Below, piece by piece: positions 1-12,888 of a stretch of 64,000 nucleotides of DNA (position 1 is its first letter; each line of letters starts with the position of its first letter). This stretch comes from Neospora caninum Liverpool (taxonomy: Eukaryota > Apicomplexa > Conoidasida > Eucoccidiorida > Sarcocystidae), in assembly GCF_000208865.1 (NCBI RefSeq), contig NC_018398.1, positions 4,922,710 through 4,986,709 of the forward strand, written 5' to 3'. The translations under genes were made by a program, and so were the position numbers. The notes below the pieces were generated by a model, which worked only from the letters and a program-made list of their open reading frames with translations, did not search any database and was not told the origin of the DNA.

Positions 1-3000
1 CCGCGGCGTCCAGATCCGCGTCTCTCACGTCCTTTTCTTGCGTCTCCCCGCGAGCTCGACCTGCCTGCACGCCTGAGCGGGACGCCGAAGCGTCCTGCCT
101 TGCCTCATCCCTCGTCTGTCTCTGTCCCTCCGGGTTGCCCTCCAGCGAGCCTCGAAGAAACGCCATCTGAGCCCGGACGACGGCGTCCCACCGCAGCGCG
201 CTCGACGCGCCGCGCCCGCTCTCCTCTTCTCTCTCCAGCTTGCGGGACTGCTTTTCGCTCTCTGCATTCAACAGAGACAAGACGTTCTTCAGATGGAAAC
301 GCTGCCATCTCCGATACTGCCGTTCCGCCTGCGCCTCCGCTGACTCCGATCCCGCCTGTCGCCTCTCGGAAGCGGATCCGAGGGCCTCCAACGCACTGGA
401 AATGAACGGATGCGCCAGCGCTTCCTCCGCAGAGAAACGCTGAAGAGGATCCACTTGGAGAAGACCTCCCAAGAAGTCGATGAATCGCTGGCGAAGAAGC
501 TGTTCACCTTCGCCCGTCTCCTGTTCCGCTAGCCTCCCCTCTGCTCGCTGCTGATCAGCTCGCGAGCCCTGTCCTGGGACTGTTCCCCGGTGCGCTCCAC
601 GCCGGTCTTCTTTCCCGTCCTTTCCGTTCGGCGTGCGCTCTGCTCCTGAGACTCTTGCGGCCTGAGAGTCTTGCGATTTCGCGTTTCGTGAGCTCTCGCC
701 GTCCAAGAGCACACATTCGTGCTGCTTGCCACTCGGCCGCCTGAGCGTCTGATGAGGGGGAAGTGGAGGCAACTCGCCGTCGTACACCTTCCGCGTCTCA
801 GTGCGAAGCCGCGGGGCGCGGGGCGGCAGCGAACAGGCGCGAGGGGGCAGCTTGCTGAGGAGGTTGGGCGAGACAGACGGCGCTCGCGACGAGCCCGACG
901 CGTGGGAAGCTGGAGAATTGATCCGCCACTCTTCTCGCCCGTCGCTGTCGCCTCGGCAACTGCGCTCGCCCCGTCGCAACCGACGGGCCGTGGACACCGA
1001 GCCCAGAAGGCCCGCGCCTCTCTGCCACGCGGACGAGGAAGGCCGTGCGACACCCGAGCACGAAGCCGCGCGCCGCCTCTCGGCCAGGCCGCGCTTGGCT
1101 TTGAACCTCGGCAAGCGAGGCAAAGGCGACAACGACGACGACCGCGAGCACCACGCCGCCCGACTGCACGCAAGGGAGGGAGTGGTGAGAGCGCCGGAGC
1201 ACGCGGACGAGGAAGAAGCTTCGGTGGAGCACGTCTGACACGAAATGCGTCGCGAGCGCCTCAGCCGGTACTCTGGCACCGCGAACGGCACAGACATAAA
1301 GTCGCCTGAGTGTGGCTTACCGTCGTTCTCGCCTTCTCCGGAATCTTCTTCCGTTTCTCCCTGACCGCTTTTGTGCGTCGCCTTCTCTGGCTCGTCTGCC
1401 AGCGCCTCGCGCCTCACAGCGCCTTGCCGGCCTTTCTTGTTCGACACGCCTTCCATTCTGCATGCGCCTCCGTGCACCAGCTGCACTGCAGCGATCGACT
1501 GCGAAGAATTCCCTGACACGGCAGCATGCGGCGGAGCGACGGCTCCAAGCAAAGAGTCGGAGCCGTGAGGCCGCTCAGCAGCGCTCAGAGCCAGTGCGGG
1601 TCTCGGACTCCTTCGTGAAGCGGCGTGGGGAATTTCCGTTTCGCCTGAAGCGGGCGCAAGCAGCGCACCCTTCTTCCCTGGGGTTTCGCGACTTTTGCTC
1701 GACGCCCGTTCAGGCGGCCGAAGACGCAGAAGGTCCGACAGACACCGGATGTCTGCGTATCTCTTCGGGACTGGCTCGGATGTCCCTGTGGCCTTTTCGT
1801 ACTCCTCCACTGTCTTCAACCTCCACGAGGGACCGATGCTCGCTGGCGTGAGACCGCGCCTGTTTTGTAGATCCTCGTTCTTTGTCGGCGCTGCCTCGCT
1901 CTGGCCGTCCGAGCCCGCCCGCGAAGCTGCATGGGGCGCGGTGTCTCCATTGGCGCCGCGTCGAGCCTCTCCGCCGCCTGGCGCGTCTTTGACAAAGTAC
2001 GCGTGACTCCTCGTCCCCGCCTCTAGCATCCACGCAGGTGGGAGCCCGAAGAGCGCGACGAGGCGCCTGAGCTGGTCGTAGTCGCTCGCGCCCGGCAGCA
2101 GAGGCTGCCCGAAGAAGAGCTCCGCGAGGATACACCCGACGGCCCAGAGGTCGACAGTCTCCCAGTACGGCACGCCGAGGAACGCCTCGGGCGCTCCGTA
2201 AAACCGCGACTGCGGATAGACGGAAACGAATGGCTTGGCGCTCTCGCGTTTCTTCACCAGAGACAAGATGTCCGCGATTTCCGGCTTTGACGGCGTTTTC
2301 GGCAGGACGCAGGAAGAAGAGAAATCAACAACTCGGATAAACAGACGAAGTTTCTGCGCAGAAGTCGATTGCCGCCGATCTCGGCCGCGAGTCGCGTCCC
2401 GCGGACCTGGCTGATGAAGCCCCCGTTCGCAAAGTCCCTTTCCCTTCGGGTTTACCGGCAGCCGCTGCTCGGCATCAGTCAGCTGCTCGCCTCGACTCTC
2501 GCCCTGGGCATGCGCTGCATGCGCACCTGCCCTCTGTGCATGGGCCGTCGCACCTGGCCCTAGACTCGGGGCCTGCTGCTGTCTCAGATCGCCGACCTCA
2601 CGCCTTGGAGAAGCGCCGGAGCCTGGAGCAGGCAAAGATGAACAGCGACGCAAGGATGACAGATGCTGTCTGGGCGACGTCGATCGCCGCCGCCCTTCGT
2701 CGGCGCAACTGGGAGCTCGGTTGCCTGAAAGGAAAGAGGTCGTCCGCATAAGAAGCGCCCGACGGGAGTCCCCCCAGACCGTGCTCGGCAACTCAGTGGA
2801 CAGCCTTCGAGTTGAATCCCCCCGACGAACCCGGAGCCGCGTCGCTTCAGACCGGCTTCCCGCTGATGCATGTGGACGGAGGCAGGACACTCCGCATCGA
2901 TCCTTCTCGTGCCCCCCGTTCCCGCGCTGCGCTTTCGAACCTCCCACCGTCGCCTCTGCGACCTCGAGGCGTGGGTCCGCGGACTGCACGCCGCCGAGTT

Positions 3001-6000
3001 TCTTCCCGTTCTCGACACTCCGTTCGTCTCCCGCTCCGACCCCGCCTTCAGGGTGCCGACGCATAGCCGTTCCCGCGCCGACCGCATTGAGAGCCGACAG
3101 AGACATTCTGTCTGAGCTGCGGCAGTCCGCAGAGGGGACGCACGCCTCCGGTTTCCCCGCGGAGTTTCCACTGGGTTTCGAACGCGACTGCGGCGTTGCG
3201 TTGCCGGTCAATGGTCGAGTCGGAGACGGCTTTCGCGGCCGCTGCGTGGTCGGATTCGCCTCCGAGGAAGACTCTTTGTCCGTCACCGTCGCGGAATAAA
3301 TGAGGACATTCTCCGGCTTCAGATCGCAGTGCGCGATGCGAACGCGCTGAAGCTCGGACACGCCCTGCACCAGCTGGACGGCGATTTGCTGCACGATGAA
3401 GAGAGGCAAACCGCGGAATCTGCCTTTCTTGAGAAGCTGGTACAAATCCGAATGGAGCAGTTCGAAGACGAGGCAAACGTGGCGCCGATAGACAAACTGG
3501 TGGAGGAGGCGGACGACGCGTCTTTCCGGGTCTCTCAGTGCCTCGCCACGCCCCTTCGACGCGCCGTTTCCGTCCGCGGCTCTGTCCTCTCTGCCGGGCG
3601 CCGCTTCTCCGGGTGCGACTGTCTCCTTTTCCTCTTTCGTCCCCCGTCCCTCTTCCTGGGCGGCCACGTCCGTGCCGTGCGGGCCCCCGCGGGCGAGCAT
3701 GCGAAGCAGAAAAACCTCGTGGAGCGCATTCCGCATGTACGCTTCGTCGTTCTTCACAATTTTCACAGCGACAACTGCAACAGGTTTCCCCGTGAAACCG
3801 TCGAACTGGAGACACTCGTACACATGGCCGAAAGTACCCCTGCCGAGGAGTTCGAGGACTTGATAGTAGCACGTGTCCATCATCGAAACTTCCTCGACGT
3901 CGTCTCTGTTGAATCTGTCTTCCGCCTCCGCAGACGCGGATCCCCCGTCCTCGCCTCGGATGCTCTCGCCCAGGCCACGCGTCGACGCCACGGGCCAGCC
4001 GACAGGCGGCATCACCCACCCCCCGCACCGACGGCACCTCAGGCGCTTGCGCTCGGGCTCGGCGGGAGACGCCACACGGGGATTCCCGGCAGCCGGCTCT
4101 TGCGCGCCTCCTCGCGAGTGCTCCTGCTGCGAAAGCGTCTCCCTGACTCGCGTTCCTGTTCCTTCAGAGCCGAAATGGCATCGCTCCCGAGTTGTCCCTG
4201 TCTGGTTCGTCTCTGCCTCGCACGGTGACGCGCTAACCTCGTCTCCGACCGCGCTAAGCCGCCTCCGTCCTTCCCTCTCGCTCTTGTCCGCGGCTTCGCG
4301 CGTCCCGTTGACGTGGCCCGCTGCCTCGCTCTCGGATTTCGCCCCGGTTACCCGAAGCCCCGGCTTCCTGGCGCCTCCCGCGCACGCGCATCTGTACAGT
4401 GGAGGCGAATGAAGGAACAGGTGGTCTGGGAGAATGTGCTCGAACTGCTTCGCCATGTAGTCGTGGTCACGGTTGTCGCAGCCGCCGTTGTAGACACCCG
4501 CGGAGTCCGAAGTCAAAACGCGCCCGGGTTGGAGCACGAAACCGCCCTCTGGCGGCCGCGGAAACTGCACAGTCTTCGACTCCCAAAGCCTTCCCGAAAG
4601 ACGCCCTGTAGGCGCGGTCAGCGTCCCAGCATTCGCCGCGCACGAGTCTGGAGTCTGCTCTGCGTGCCGCGAGAACATCCGCGACAAGAGCCCCGGTGCG
4701 AGCATCGGCGATCCAAACGGCGCGGCGTACGGAGCGCCTGCATGCGGCCGCTGGAAGAACGCCTGGAACTGGGGGTCGTCCTTTGGATGCCCGGAATACG
4801 CCCGCCGACAGACGAATCCCGCTTGGCGTCCCATCGCCTCGTTGCGTGCATGCGATGTGGGGCGCGGCTGCGCCGAAATCGCGTACATCTTGCGCGCAGC
4901 CGACAACTGCTTGGGGTGAAGATCGAACGGCGTGAAGGCCTTTGCCGACAGCTCCCCGCGGTCCGGCCACGCGTCGCGTCCGTCTGTCGCGTCGCCGAGC
5001 TTCTCCCCCACGTTTCCACGCTTCTCCATCTGCTCCTGGAGTCGGGCCTGGAGCTGGCGTAGCTGTTCGCCGTGGTGGAGACGGAGGGTCTCCGCACAGC
5101 GCGCCAGCATCGCGCTGTTTCCACTCCATCTCTGCGCTCCGACGGAGAAGGGAGCGTGGGGGACACTCACGCCGGCCAGTGCTCCGGGGACCACATCCCA
5201 CCATTCCACAGGCCGCGCCGGCAGAGACGAGGGCGAGTGCGGGAGGACTCCGGCGCCATTCCCCGGGTGCACGGTGCGGTACAGAGCCGTGGAGCACGCG
5301 TGAAGCGAGGAAGACAAAAGCGAGGAGGGCGAGGGGGAGGGGAGCGCCGCAGAGAAGCGCAAGGACACAGGCAACGGCGAGGTCGGCGGCGAACAGGGTC
5401 CGGAACACAGAGGCGAGTAGGCCGGCGACGCAGGCGGCGCGCCCTCAAAAGCTGGGGGCGGACTGCTCGGATGCGGCAGCCGAGTCTGGAAGTTCTGGAC
5501 GCACGCGTCCAGGACGGAGAGGTTGCGGCCTGGGGCCGGAGACGGCGACAAAAGACGCCCTGGCCCGCGAAACAGGAGCGGGTCGGCCGCGTGCAACGGG
5601 CCGTGTTCTTCCACAGTCGCTGAGGAGACAGGAGACAGCCCCGGCAGAAGCTGCATTTCGCGGGGCTGGCTAGAGAACGTCGCTCCACGGTCCCCAACCT
5701 GTACAAGCGGCGAAGCGCGGCCAAAAGGGTCGTAGAGCGACACACTGCGGTGGCGAACCGAATCCAGCAGACACGCCAGAGAGGCCGCCAGCGGCCCGGG
5801 GGACCCCGGCGGAAGGAGTCTCTGGTCTGTCGTGCGGTACGGCGAAGACGGAGGCGTTGGAGCCGTAACGCGGTAGCACCTCGGCGTGCCAGGAAGCGGC
5901 AAGAGTCCGGCCTCCTGCACTTCGTCCCTCCTTCCGTTCCCACCTGGAAAGTCCAACCTGCACGCTCCCGGCTGTTCACTGGGACACACGTCGTCGCGGC

Positions 6001-6760
6001 CGACGTCCACGGATCCGGCTGCGTCACGCGGGAGCCAGCGGTGCTGGACGGGCGACAGCTGACCGTCAGTCCCTGCGTCGCCGTCTCCACCCTTGACATC
6101 TCGGGCTGCGTTCTGTTCATCGTCTCCATGCGGCGCTCCGCCCTGAGGAAGACACCTGCGAATCATCCCACGGCCGCCCCGATGCCTCGGCGACCCTCTG
6201 CCGTTCCAACCCGACGAATCCCTATGGGAGTCGGTCGCGAGGCTCCTCACGAGAACGACATTCCCTGGACTCGAGGCGCGTGGAGACTGGCCATCGGTCG
6301 GCGCCACAGGGCGTGCCGCCGCCCACGACATCCGCGGCGACGCAGCGGCGCCGAGGCCAGGAGCGACCGAGCCGGTCACAGTCGCTGCCTCGGCACCATC
6401 GCCGCTAGGCTGAGTCCGCGCCTTCCCGCCTGATCCAACAGGGCTCTGACCATCCGCAGAGGCTCCTGTCCCCTCCTCACTTTGTGGCTGCAGGCCGTAG
6501 AGGCCTTCCGGAGCTCCCCACTGGGGGCTCGCACTGGGTTCCATGGCAGAAAGTTTAGAGAGGTTTTGCGCCGACGAAAAGGGAACGCGTCCCAGAGCGC
6601 GGGACCTCCCTACACCTCCGCGGCCTCTTCCCTGTCCGCGGTTCTCCTCCAGTTTCTCGGCTTTCATCACCGTGATGTCGAAGCTGACGCTCTTCTTCTT
6701 GAAATTCGCGTACAGGCGGCCAGACGGATTCAGGTTCTGTCCACTCGAACGCTCTTCCTC
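1..6760 (-). CDS. Very large DYRK-like (CMGC) protein kinase, partial at the C-terminus
   Basis: A single minus-strand frame stays open from about 6805 to the left edge (over 2,200 codons). Kinase motifs appear in order: glycine loop (GRGTFG) near 3840; VAVKIV lysine at 3763-3761; HCDLKPEN with the catalytic Asp at 3325-3323; DFS at 2326-2318 where DFG is expected; SVYPQSRFYGAPE near 2225-2190; LWAVGCILAELFFGQPLLPG near 2140-2080; and the last helix (DPLQRFSAEEALAHPF) near 470-420. HCD, the SSC after the DF motif and the retained activation-loop Tyr are DYRK-family marks. About 330 residues separate the catalytic loop from DFS and about 490 lie between the PLLPG region and the last helix. About 900 low-complexity residues precede the kinase domain. 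In-frame ATGs lie at 6667 and 6544. A good acceptor (tttgctccccacag) ends at 6761, so an upstream exon is possible. The gene continues beyond position 1. Confidence 0.85.
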
Positions 6761-9700
6761 CTGTGGGGAGCAAAGGGAAGCGAGCGGCGACGCACCCTGC
6801 AACGGCTCACCCCCCCCGTCTCCTCTGTCTCCTGGCCCCCGAACAGGCAAACTGAAAGATCGGGCAACCTGCGCGAAAGGGGGACCACTCACGAGAGAGA
6901 GAGCTGACGCATTTTCCCCTCCCTCGGCCGCCGAGATTCTCTCTCTTGCCGAGTCGGAGGCCATCGTCGCCGCGGGAAAGGCGTGGCCGAGTCTGTGGCG
7001 CCTCCGCTCGCAGAGAGAGGCGGCTCTGAAGAGGCGAGAGGGTGCGGTTTGAGCGGCACGCGTTCGTCCGCTCCGTGTCCAAGGGAGGCAACTGGAGGCA
7101 GCGAAGTCACCGCGCCCGGAACGCGGAGAGAGAGACGGACGGGGACACGGAAAGGAAAAGAAGTGGAGAAAAATGGGGGGAAGCGGGGTGCGGCGAAAAC
7201 GAGAGACAGCACCTCCGCGAGAAGTTCTACCTGACCCTGAACAAAGCCGGTCTCCCTAACGCTTGGAGAGACAATCGTTGGAAAGGACAAAAGCATTCAG
7301 CGTCGCCGAATCCTTCACGCGTTCTCCCGGCGCTTTTCTGCGAGTCTGCTCTCGTACCGGCCCGCGCGCCGCTCCTCCATTCGTCCCTTATCTGGATAAA
7401 AGTTGACTCGGGTTACCAGTCTGTTCGGCGACAGGTTCGCCACTCAAGGCGACAGCACACCCGCAAAAGATCTGCCGGACAGCAAGCTGGAGCCCAAAGT
7501 TGGAAGGGCGCGCGTCCGAGACAGGGCGTCGAAACCTTCCCCTCGAATTCCCAACAGGGAGGAGAAAAAGCGACGCTCGACGAACAACTGTACCAATACG
7601 TAAACACAGGGGAAATGCACGAAAAGAAATAAAGAGATGGTCTCGAGCCCGCGAGAGGTGACTGTAACCCCAGGCTTGGAGCAGAAAATGGGATCCCAGG
7701 AAGGCGAAGACCCTGGGCCACCCGAGGGCCAGAAAGCTGACCCGGCCTGGGGCGTCGTTGGGATTCGCAACCGAACACGCGATCGGTGGAAGTGTTTGAG
7801 AGAGTATCCTTGAACGCCGAATGGAAAGACAAAACGTCCCAGTTCCTTGTTCAGGTGAAAAAAACTCCTAGTCGGGTGGCGGCACACTTGCTATACGCGC
7901 GCTGTGTTGTGTGGCCTCTCCGACTGGAACAGGTTCGCGTGGAACAGAGGGACGAGAACAGCAGAGCCACGGTTTTCCCAGAGTAGCGGAGAGAAACGCT
8001 CGTGTCGGGTCGCTGTGTTCCGAGAAAAAAGGAGCAAAAACGGAAACCGAGCGGACGCCCGGGGGACAGGAAGAGATGGTGCAGTTGAAGGGCGTTTTTG
8101 TACGAACTCCGCAGTCAGGTTCTGCGGGGGGGTATAGCCAACGTCGGAGACCTCAGCACACAAATTCCACTTTGCCGACTTCACCTATCAGGCGAGAAAA
8201 ATTCCTTACACTTGCAGGACGAGTAATGCGACAAAAGCAAGCACTGAGGCAAGGAAGCCCTCGGAGCACGAGAAAGCGTCAGGAGCAGCAGCGAGGGGGG
8301 AGAGCGCGCGAACCGCGAGGCATTTGGCCGGCCGTCAGGCAGCGTGAAAGGGAATTGCGAAACAATGGGGTTGTTTCGCCCCATTTTTACGACAGAAAAA
8401 GAGCCACTACAACGCACTTTGGATCGTAACCGACGCAAGGAAAGGGAACTCTCGCCGTGCAAGAAAACGGGGGCGAACGACAGTCCCCCCTCGCCCCTTC
8501 CGACGGCGCTTCGATTTTCGCAAATGAAGGAGAGACGCTCTTGCGAGTACACCAGAGCACCTGTCCACATCGGACGACGTGTGGACACAAACAGACACGA
8601 GAATGCAACAGCACCACGGAAAAAGGAGTGGGAGATCACAGTGCCGGTAGAGCGCATGAACAGCGGATGACGCTCGGGAGAAAAAATACGACAAACGGGC
8701 AGGAGAAATGCTCTGCTTTGCAGACTTCAAAAGCAGAACCGCACCTTCGGATCTGTGTGTCTTTGTGAGCTGCAAAAGACAGCCGTCACCAGGAAAACGA
8801 TGAAAAACACCGCGGATATCTCAAACAATGCAGCAACTGCAAGCGCACAAACCCGATCGGAAAGATCCCGGACGCCTAAAATCGACGCAGCAAGCAACGG
8901 CGCAGGAAATTGACAGCTGGTCCCCCCGTTGTCTCCTGACGCATGTATGTGCCATTGCATATATATCTCTAAACGGACGCAGATACAAATTTACACAAAT
9001 TTATTTTCCCGAACGCCCAGCAGTCCGATTGCATGGCGAGTGGACGCGTTTACGCGACGCCGGATCTGTCAAGAGACGACCCAGCGCCGCCTACTCTCCA
9101 TGCTGGGGTTGCATTCGGCTTTTACGAACAGTCGGACGTGCCTGGGACCACAAGTGAGCGAACGGAGCGAACCGGACGCAGGCGGCACCTGGGGCCCCAT
9201 AACCGGCACGCAGAAAAATTGGAAAAGATGCCAGCAAGAAGATCGTCGCAAAGCGTTTTCCCTGTAGAAAAACAGAGAGACAGAGGGAGCAGCCAGTTTT
9301 CGGCCCTTGCCCCGCGCAACGCACCACACTGCGTCGAGTTTGTAGAGCGATACGGTTGGACACGGCGGCGCTGTCCAGCGCGCCTCCTGTTTCCACAAGA
9401 GATTGATTGGAAGGAGAGCGCGGTCAAGTCCCAGACTTCCCTGTCTGTGCCGCGTCCGTCTTTGCCATTCACTTCTAAGGGCGGCGAGGCTGTCGTCAAA
9501 CTGGCGGGCTGTCCAACAAGAAAACGCCTTCCTGAGCGCGTAAGGGAGGTGCCCGGCCAGTCTCCTCCGACGCGCACGGCTGGGGGAGTGGAGCCCAAAT
9601 GTGTGAAGAGAGATTGAGAGATTCGGGGAAGCCCCGATACAATATATCCGCTTGCTCCGTTTGGCGGAACGGACCCCTTTCTTTCCAAAGCATTCATTCC

Positions 9701-10306
9701 CACCTACGGAGTCACTCTCTTCAGGGATATTGGACATATTCATGGCATCCGTACGTTCACTCACAGAGTTGAGCGCGGGGCGGCGCCTTGCGCTCACTGT
9801 GTCCAACACAGATCAGTTCCAGCGAGGCTGTGTATTGTTCGCTATTGCTGCTAGAAAGGTGGATGCCGCGGAGCAGAGACATAACCTTTCACGGCGCTCG
9901 TGTACCAGAGTGTTCATTTGGCCAACCCTCGACAGTCACGAACACACTGTTCAGCTGTCCCGGGGGGTGGTGTGTATCGCACAGGCGAGGGCTACTGACG
10001 GGATTCCCGCGAAAAAACACAAAAAATGTCTCTCCGTGGAAGGAAGAAGACCGCGTGTATGTCTTTATCGGGGAGACAAATATCTGCTCTCTCGGCCCTC
10101 ATTTTTCCCATAGTACTACAGTGCACAGTGTAGAACGTAAAACGAACTTGCAAACAAGGCCCAGTTGCCGGAGTCACCTGCACCAACAAATGCCGACCAC
10201 ATTGAACAACCTCCGCACAGGACGAAAGGAACAAGCATTGGTCTGTTCTCCCATGACAACACTGGAGGAATACGTAGCAAAATGACGTGAAATGGTGAAA
10301 CGAAAA
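6761..10306. other. Upstream/intergenic region of the kinase gene, no supported gene
   Basis: I see no open frame here with family similarity or convincing splice structure. The segment probably holds the kinase promoter, its 5' UTR and perhaps a short 5' coding exon joined to the acceptor at 6761. A 246-codon minus frame at 9069-9809 and a plus frame at 7042-7632 look like chance ORFs: they are Arg/Ser rich without recognisable motifs. An AT-rich patch lies at about 8945-9005. Confidence 0.4.
10303..10306 (-). terminator. RNA polymerase III terminator of tRNA-Asp
   Basis: Four consecutive T residues on the minus strand begin at the first base after the discriminator of the tRNA. This is the minimal Pol III stop signal. 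Confidence 0.8.
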
Positions 10307-10378
10307 CTCCGAGACCGGGAATTGAACCCGGGTCTTCCGCGTGACAGGCGGAAATACTAGCCACTATACTATCTCGGA
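10307..10378 (-). tRNA. tRNA-Asp (anticodon GTC)
   Basis: The minus strand folds as a 72-nt tRNA. The 7-bp acceptor stem pairs TCCGAGA with TCTCGGA. The D-arm contains the AGTGGCTAGTAT-type loop. The anticodon stem TCCGC/GCGGA flanks the loop CTGTCAC, giving anticodon GTC (Asp). The T-arm is CCGGG TTCAATT CCCGG. The discriminator base at 10307 is G, as usual for tRNA-Asp. CCA is not encoded and there is no intron. It stands alone, on the same strand as its protein-coding neighbours. Confidence 0.97.
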
Positions 10379-12888
10379 CGGGAAATGCTTCGGAGGGCGT
10401 GCCGCCGTTGCCGCCATTTCTGTATGCTCTCCTCTCCCGGGAAATGGAGTAACACGTTGCGGCTTCGCGAGAGTGTGCTTTTCTGACACATGCGGGTGCA
10501 TAAGTGAACCACAGCCATTTCAGATCTGTAGACCCAACACTCTGAACGTATTTGAACCCATAAGGGAGGCACGGACACCTAGTTAGCCGTATGGTCCTAT
10601 TGCAAAGTGATTGGACTGCCGCTAGAAAGACTAACAGTTCAGCTTCGGCTCAGACCCCCCAAAAGCCTCATTGCAGCCTCTTTCACACGGTTGTCCTCAA
10701 CCAGAATGAAAGTCACGCCGGGGAAGTGGTCGGACATTGTTATGACGCTGAGTAAGACAACGGCATCGTGTAACTCTTCAAAAGACTACACGTCTTGCAG
10801 CGGTGCCAGCAGAGGAAAGGCGTTCCATTGATACGCCCGAGAGCTCCAAAATCTCTGGGCAGACAGGTGAGGCAAGCTATTCCAAGTGATGCTCACACAG
10901 TTCTGCAGAATTGGGATTTCTGGCCTGAACACCCGGCGGCTCTACGTGACGGCGCCAGCACGCACCAGTTTTACCGGAGATTCGTTTCCACCAGAGTTCC
11001 CTGAAGTGTTGTTTCTGTGTGAGGTTAGAGTTTTTTGAGTGTTCAGTTTCCTTCCTAGTCTTGCAGTCGGTGTGCTCGTGTGGAGGTGACAGATGGACGC
11101 CGTCTGGATCGGTTATGATGGGTACAGGCCTGTCGACTCGTACAAGGAACCATGTAGGAAACAGCGCAGGTGGGTATGTGGTTTCCTTGCCTTGCACCAG
11201 TTCCCTACCCTGTCATGTTTGGAATCAGCGAACAACAAAACTAAAATCGTATTCCGTACTCCTTTTTCAGCCAAATGGTATTGTTCCGTTTCTCTCTTTC
11301 GAAAAATTCTACGGGGACAGCCAGGTCTCCACGGGTATGCCGAATCCGAGCTATTCCCCACATATTTTTCGGCCTGTATTTTGTACGGATACAGATGCAG
11401 GAAAAAAAAGTGTGTGCGACATACGTTTGGACGCAAGCGTAGTTACGGCTTTGCCGGTATCTCTTTACAAGCGATGGAAGAGCAGCAACACAATTAGACC
11501 GACACACATCCTATGGTTTATTAATGACTTCATTTGTTCGATTTCGCGAGACGGACGGTAAGCAATGACGTGTGCAAATACGTTGGGAACACAGGCACTG
11601 CGCGGCCTACGTGCCTTTCAGATTTTCAAAAGAATGGAAAAAGACAAGCAGCCACGCTTCTTCAAGTGGGTACTCCCCAACACTCGAGAAGAATCCACAG
11701 GCACTAGGTTGGGGCGCGTGCACCCGGAGAAAAAATCACTTGCTTCGGACGCCTTCTGCACACTTCCACAGAGCCCCGCAAAGATTTACCATATCAAAAC
11801 GGAGAGGACAGAGAACTCATAAATGATCTTCGGAGCTCTTTTTCAATTGTACGCCCTCACTTTGTCATGGGGAACGAATCCCATCGACGTAATACGAAAT
11901 GCATGTGTTGGATCGTTTTTTCCCTTCATCGCCGCGTTTCCCCTCGCAGATGAGGTAGCACACTTCGCACACCATCCCCAGAAGGGTACACAAACCCTGA
12001 AAAATTTCGGTGTCTTCTTCACCGGCTTTCTCTCTACACACTTTGTGGAAATGTACGCAAATGATAGCTTTGGCGAGACCCGACGTAATCTCCCGTGTCT
12101 CAGCCTTCTTCCAACTCTGCTCTTACCACAGGCAGCGTTAAAAAGCGTAGGATACACGAGGGCGATGTACTGATTCCAACTCATCTGTCCTTCTCTGGCC
12201 TCCAGCGCATCTCACTTCCCACGCCAGGGGCGGCGCACTACGCAGTGACGAACACTTGCACTGATAATCCACGATTCGCTCAGCGGTCTGTCAGTGTCTC
12301 CCGGAGACAGTTGATGGTAAACCTTAGGGTATCGCTTTGTTTTTCGCCGTGCCTATTGGTCTTTCTTCACCGGCATCCGTTGCGATTGACGAACCCACAG
12401 AACCGGATGTAGACGTCCTGAGGAATTCTACATCTCTGGCTTTAACTGGCTTTCTCCAAGAAGACGCTTCCATCTACGAACCCAAGGGTAATTCTTTGCT
12501 CCGCCGGCATTTCTCTTTATTCTCCGCCTTCCTCACAGCTCTTTGCCTCCGCTGGATCCCACCCCCATGTTCTGCGCAATCACGGGGGAACGGAAGTGGT
12601 GCTGAGGAACGAAATGCATGCCGTTGCCAGGCCGATTATCTGGAAGGAAGCAGAGACAGCCCGCAGAGTGTCAAACACATGCTGGAAGGACAGCTGAATC
12701 GAAATCACACCAAAATAATTTTGAGTGTCGCCGAGCATATCTTTGTCCCCATAGAGGTGCTCTCTAAACAAGCGTTTTCCCTCCGCAGATGACTAGACAC
12801 GAACCACAGGGTGCATGTCACGAGAGCGCAACAGCTATTTGGAGCCTGAGCAGACAGAAACAGACGCGTGCGCGTCTGAAGCCAAAAT
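10379..12888. other. Intergenic, 3' flank of the DHHC gene
   Basis: About 2.5 kb between the tRNA and the stop codon of the palmitoyltransferase. It is less GC-rich than the coding exons. No ORF here carries recognisable domains. It probably contains the DHHC 3' UTR and the upstream flank of the tRNA gene. Confidence 0.4.

Noticed and set aside
3048..4037. 329-codon minus-strand frame overlapping the kinase N-lobe
   Set aside because: It is a shadow in another frame of the kinase ORF, which carries the actual family motifs.
5167..6129. 320-codon minus-strand frame, and several 140-249-codon plus frames over 1-6.7 kb
   Set aside because: All lie inside the open kinase frame; high GC keeps the other frames open by chance and they show no domains.
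9069..9809. 246-codon minus-strand frame
   Set aside because: No motif, no splice partners, composition like the flanking non-coding DNA.
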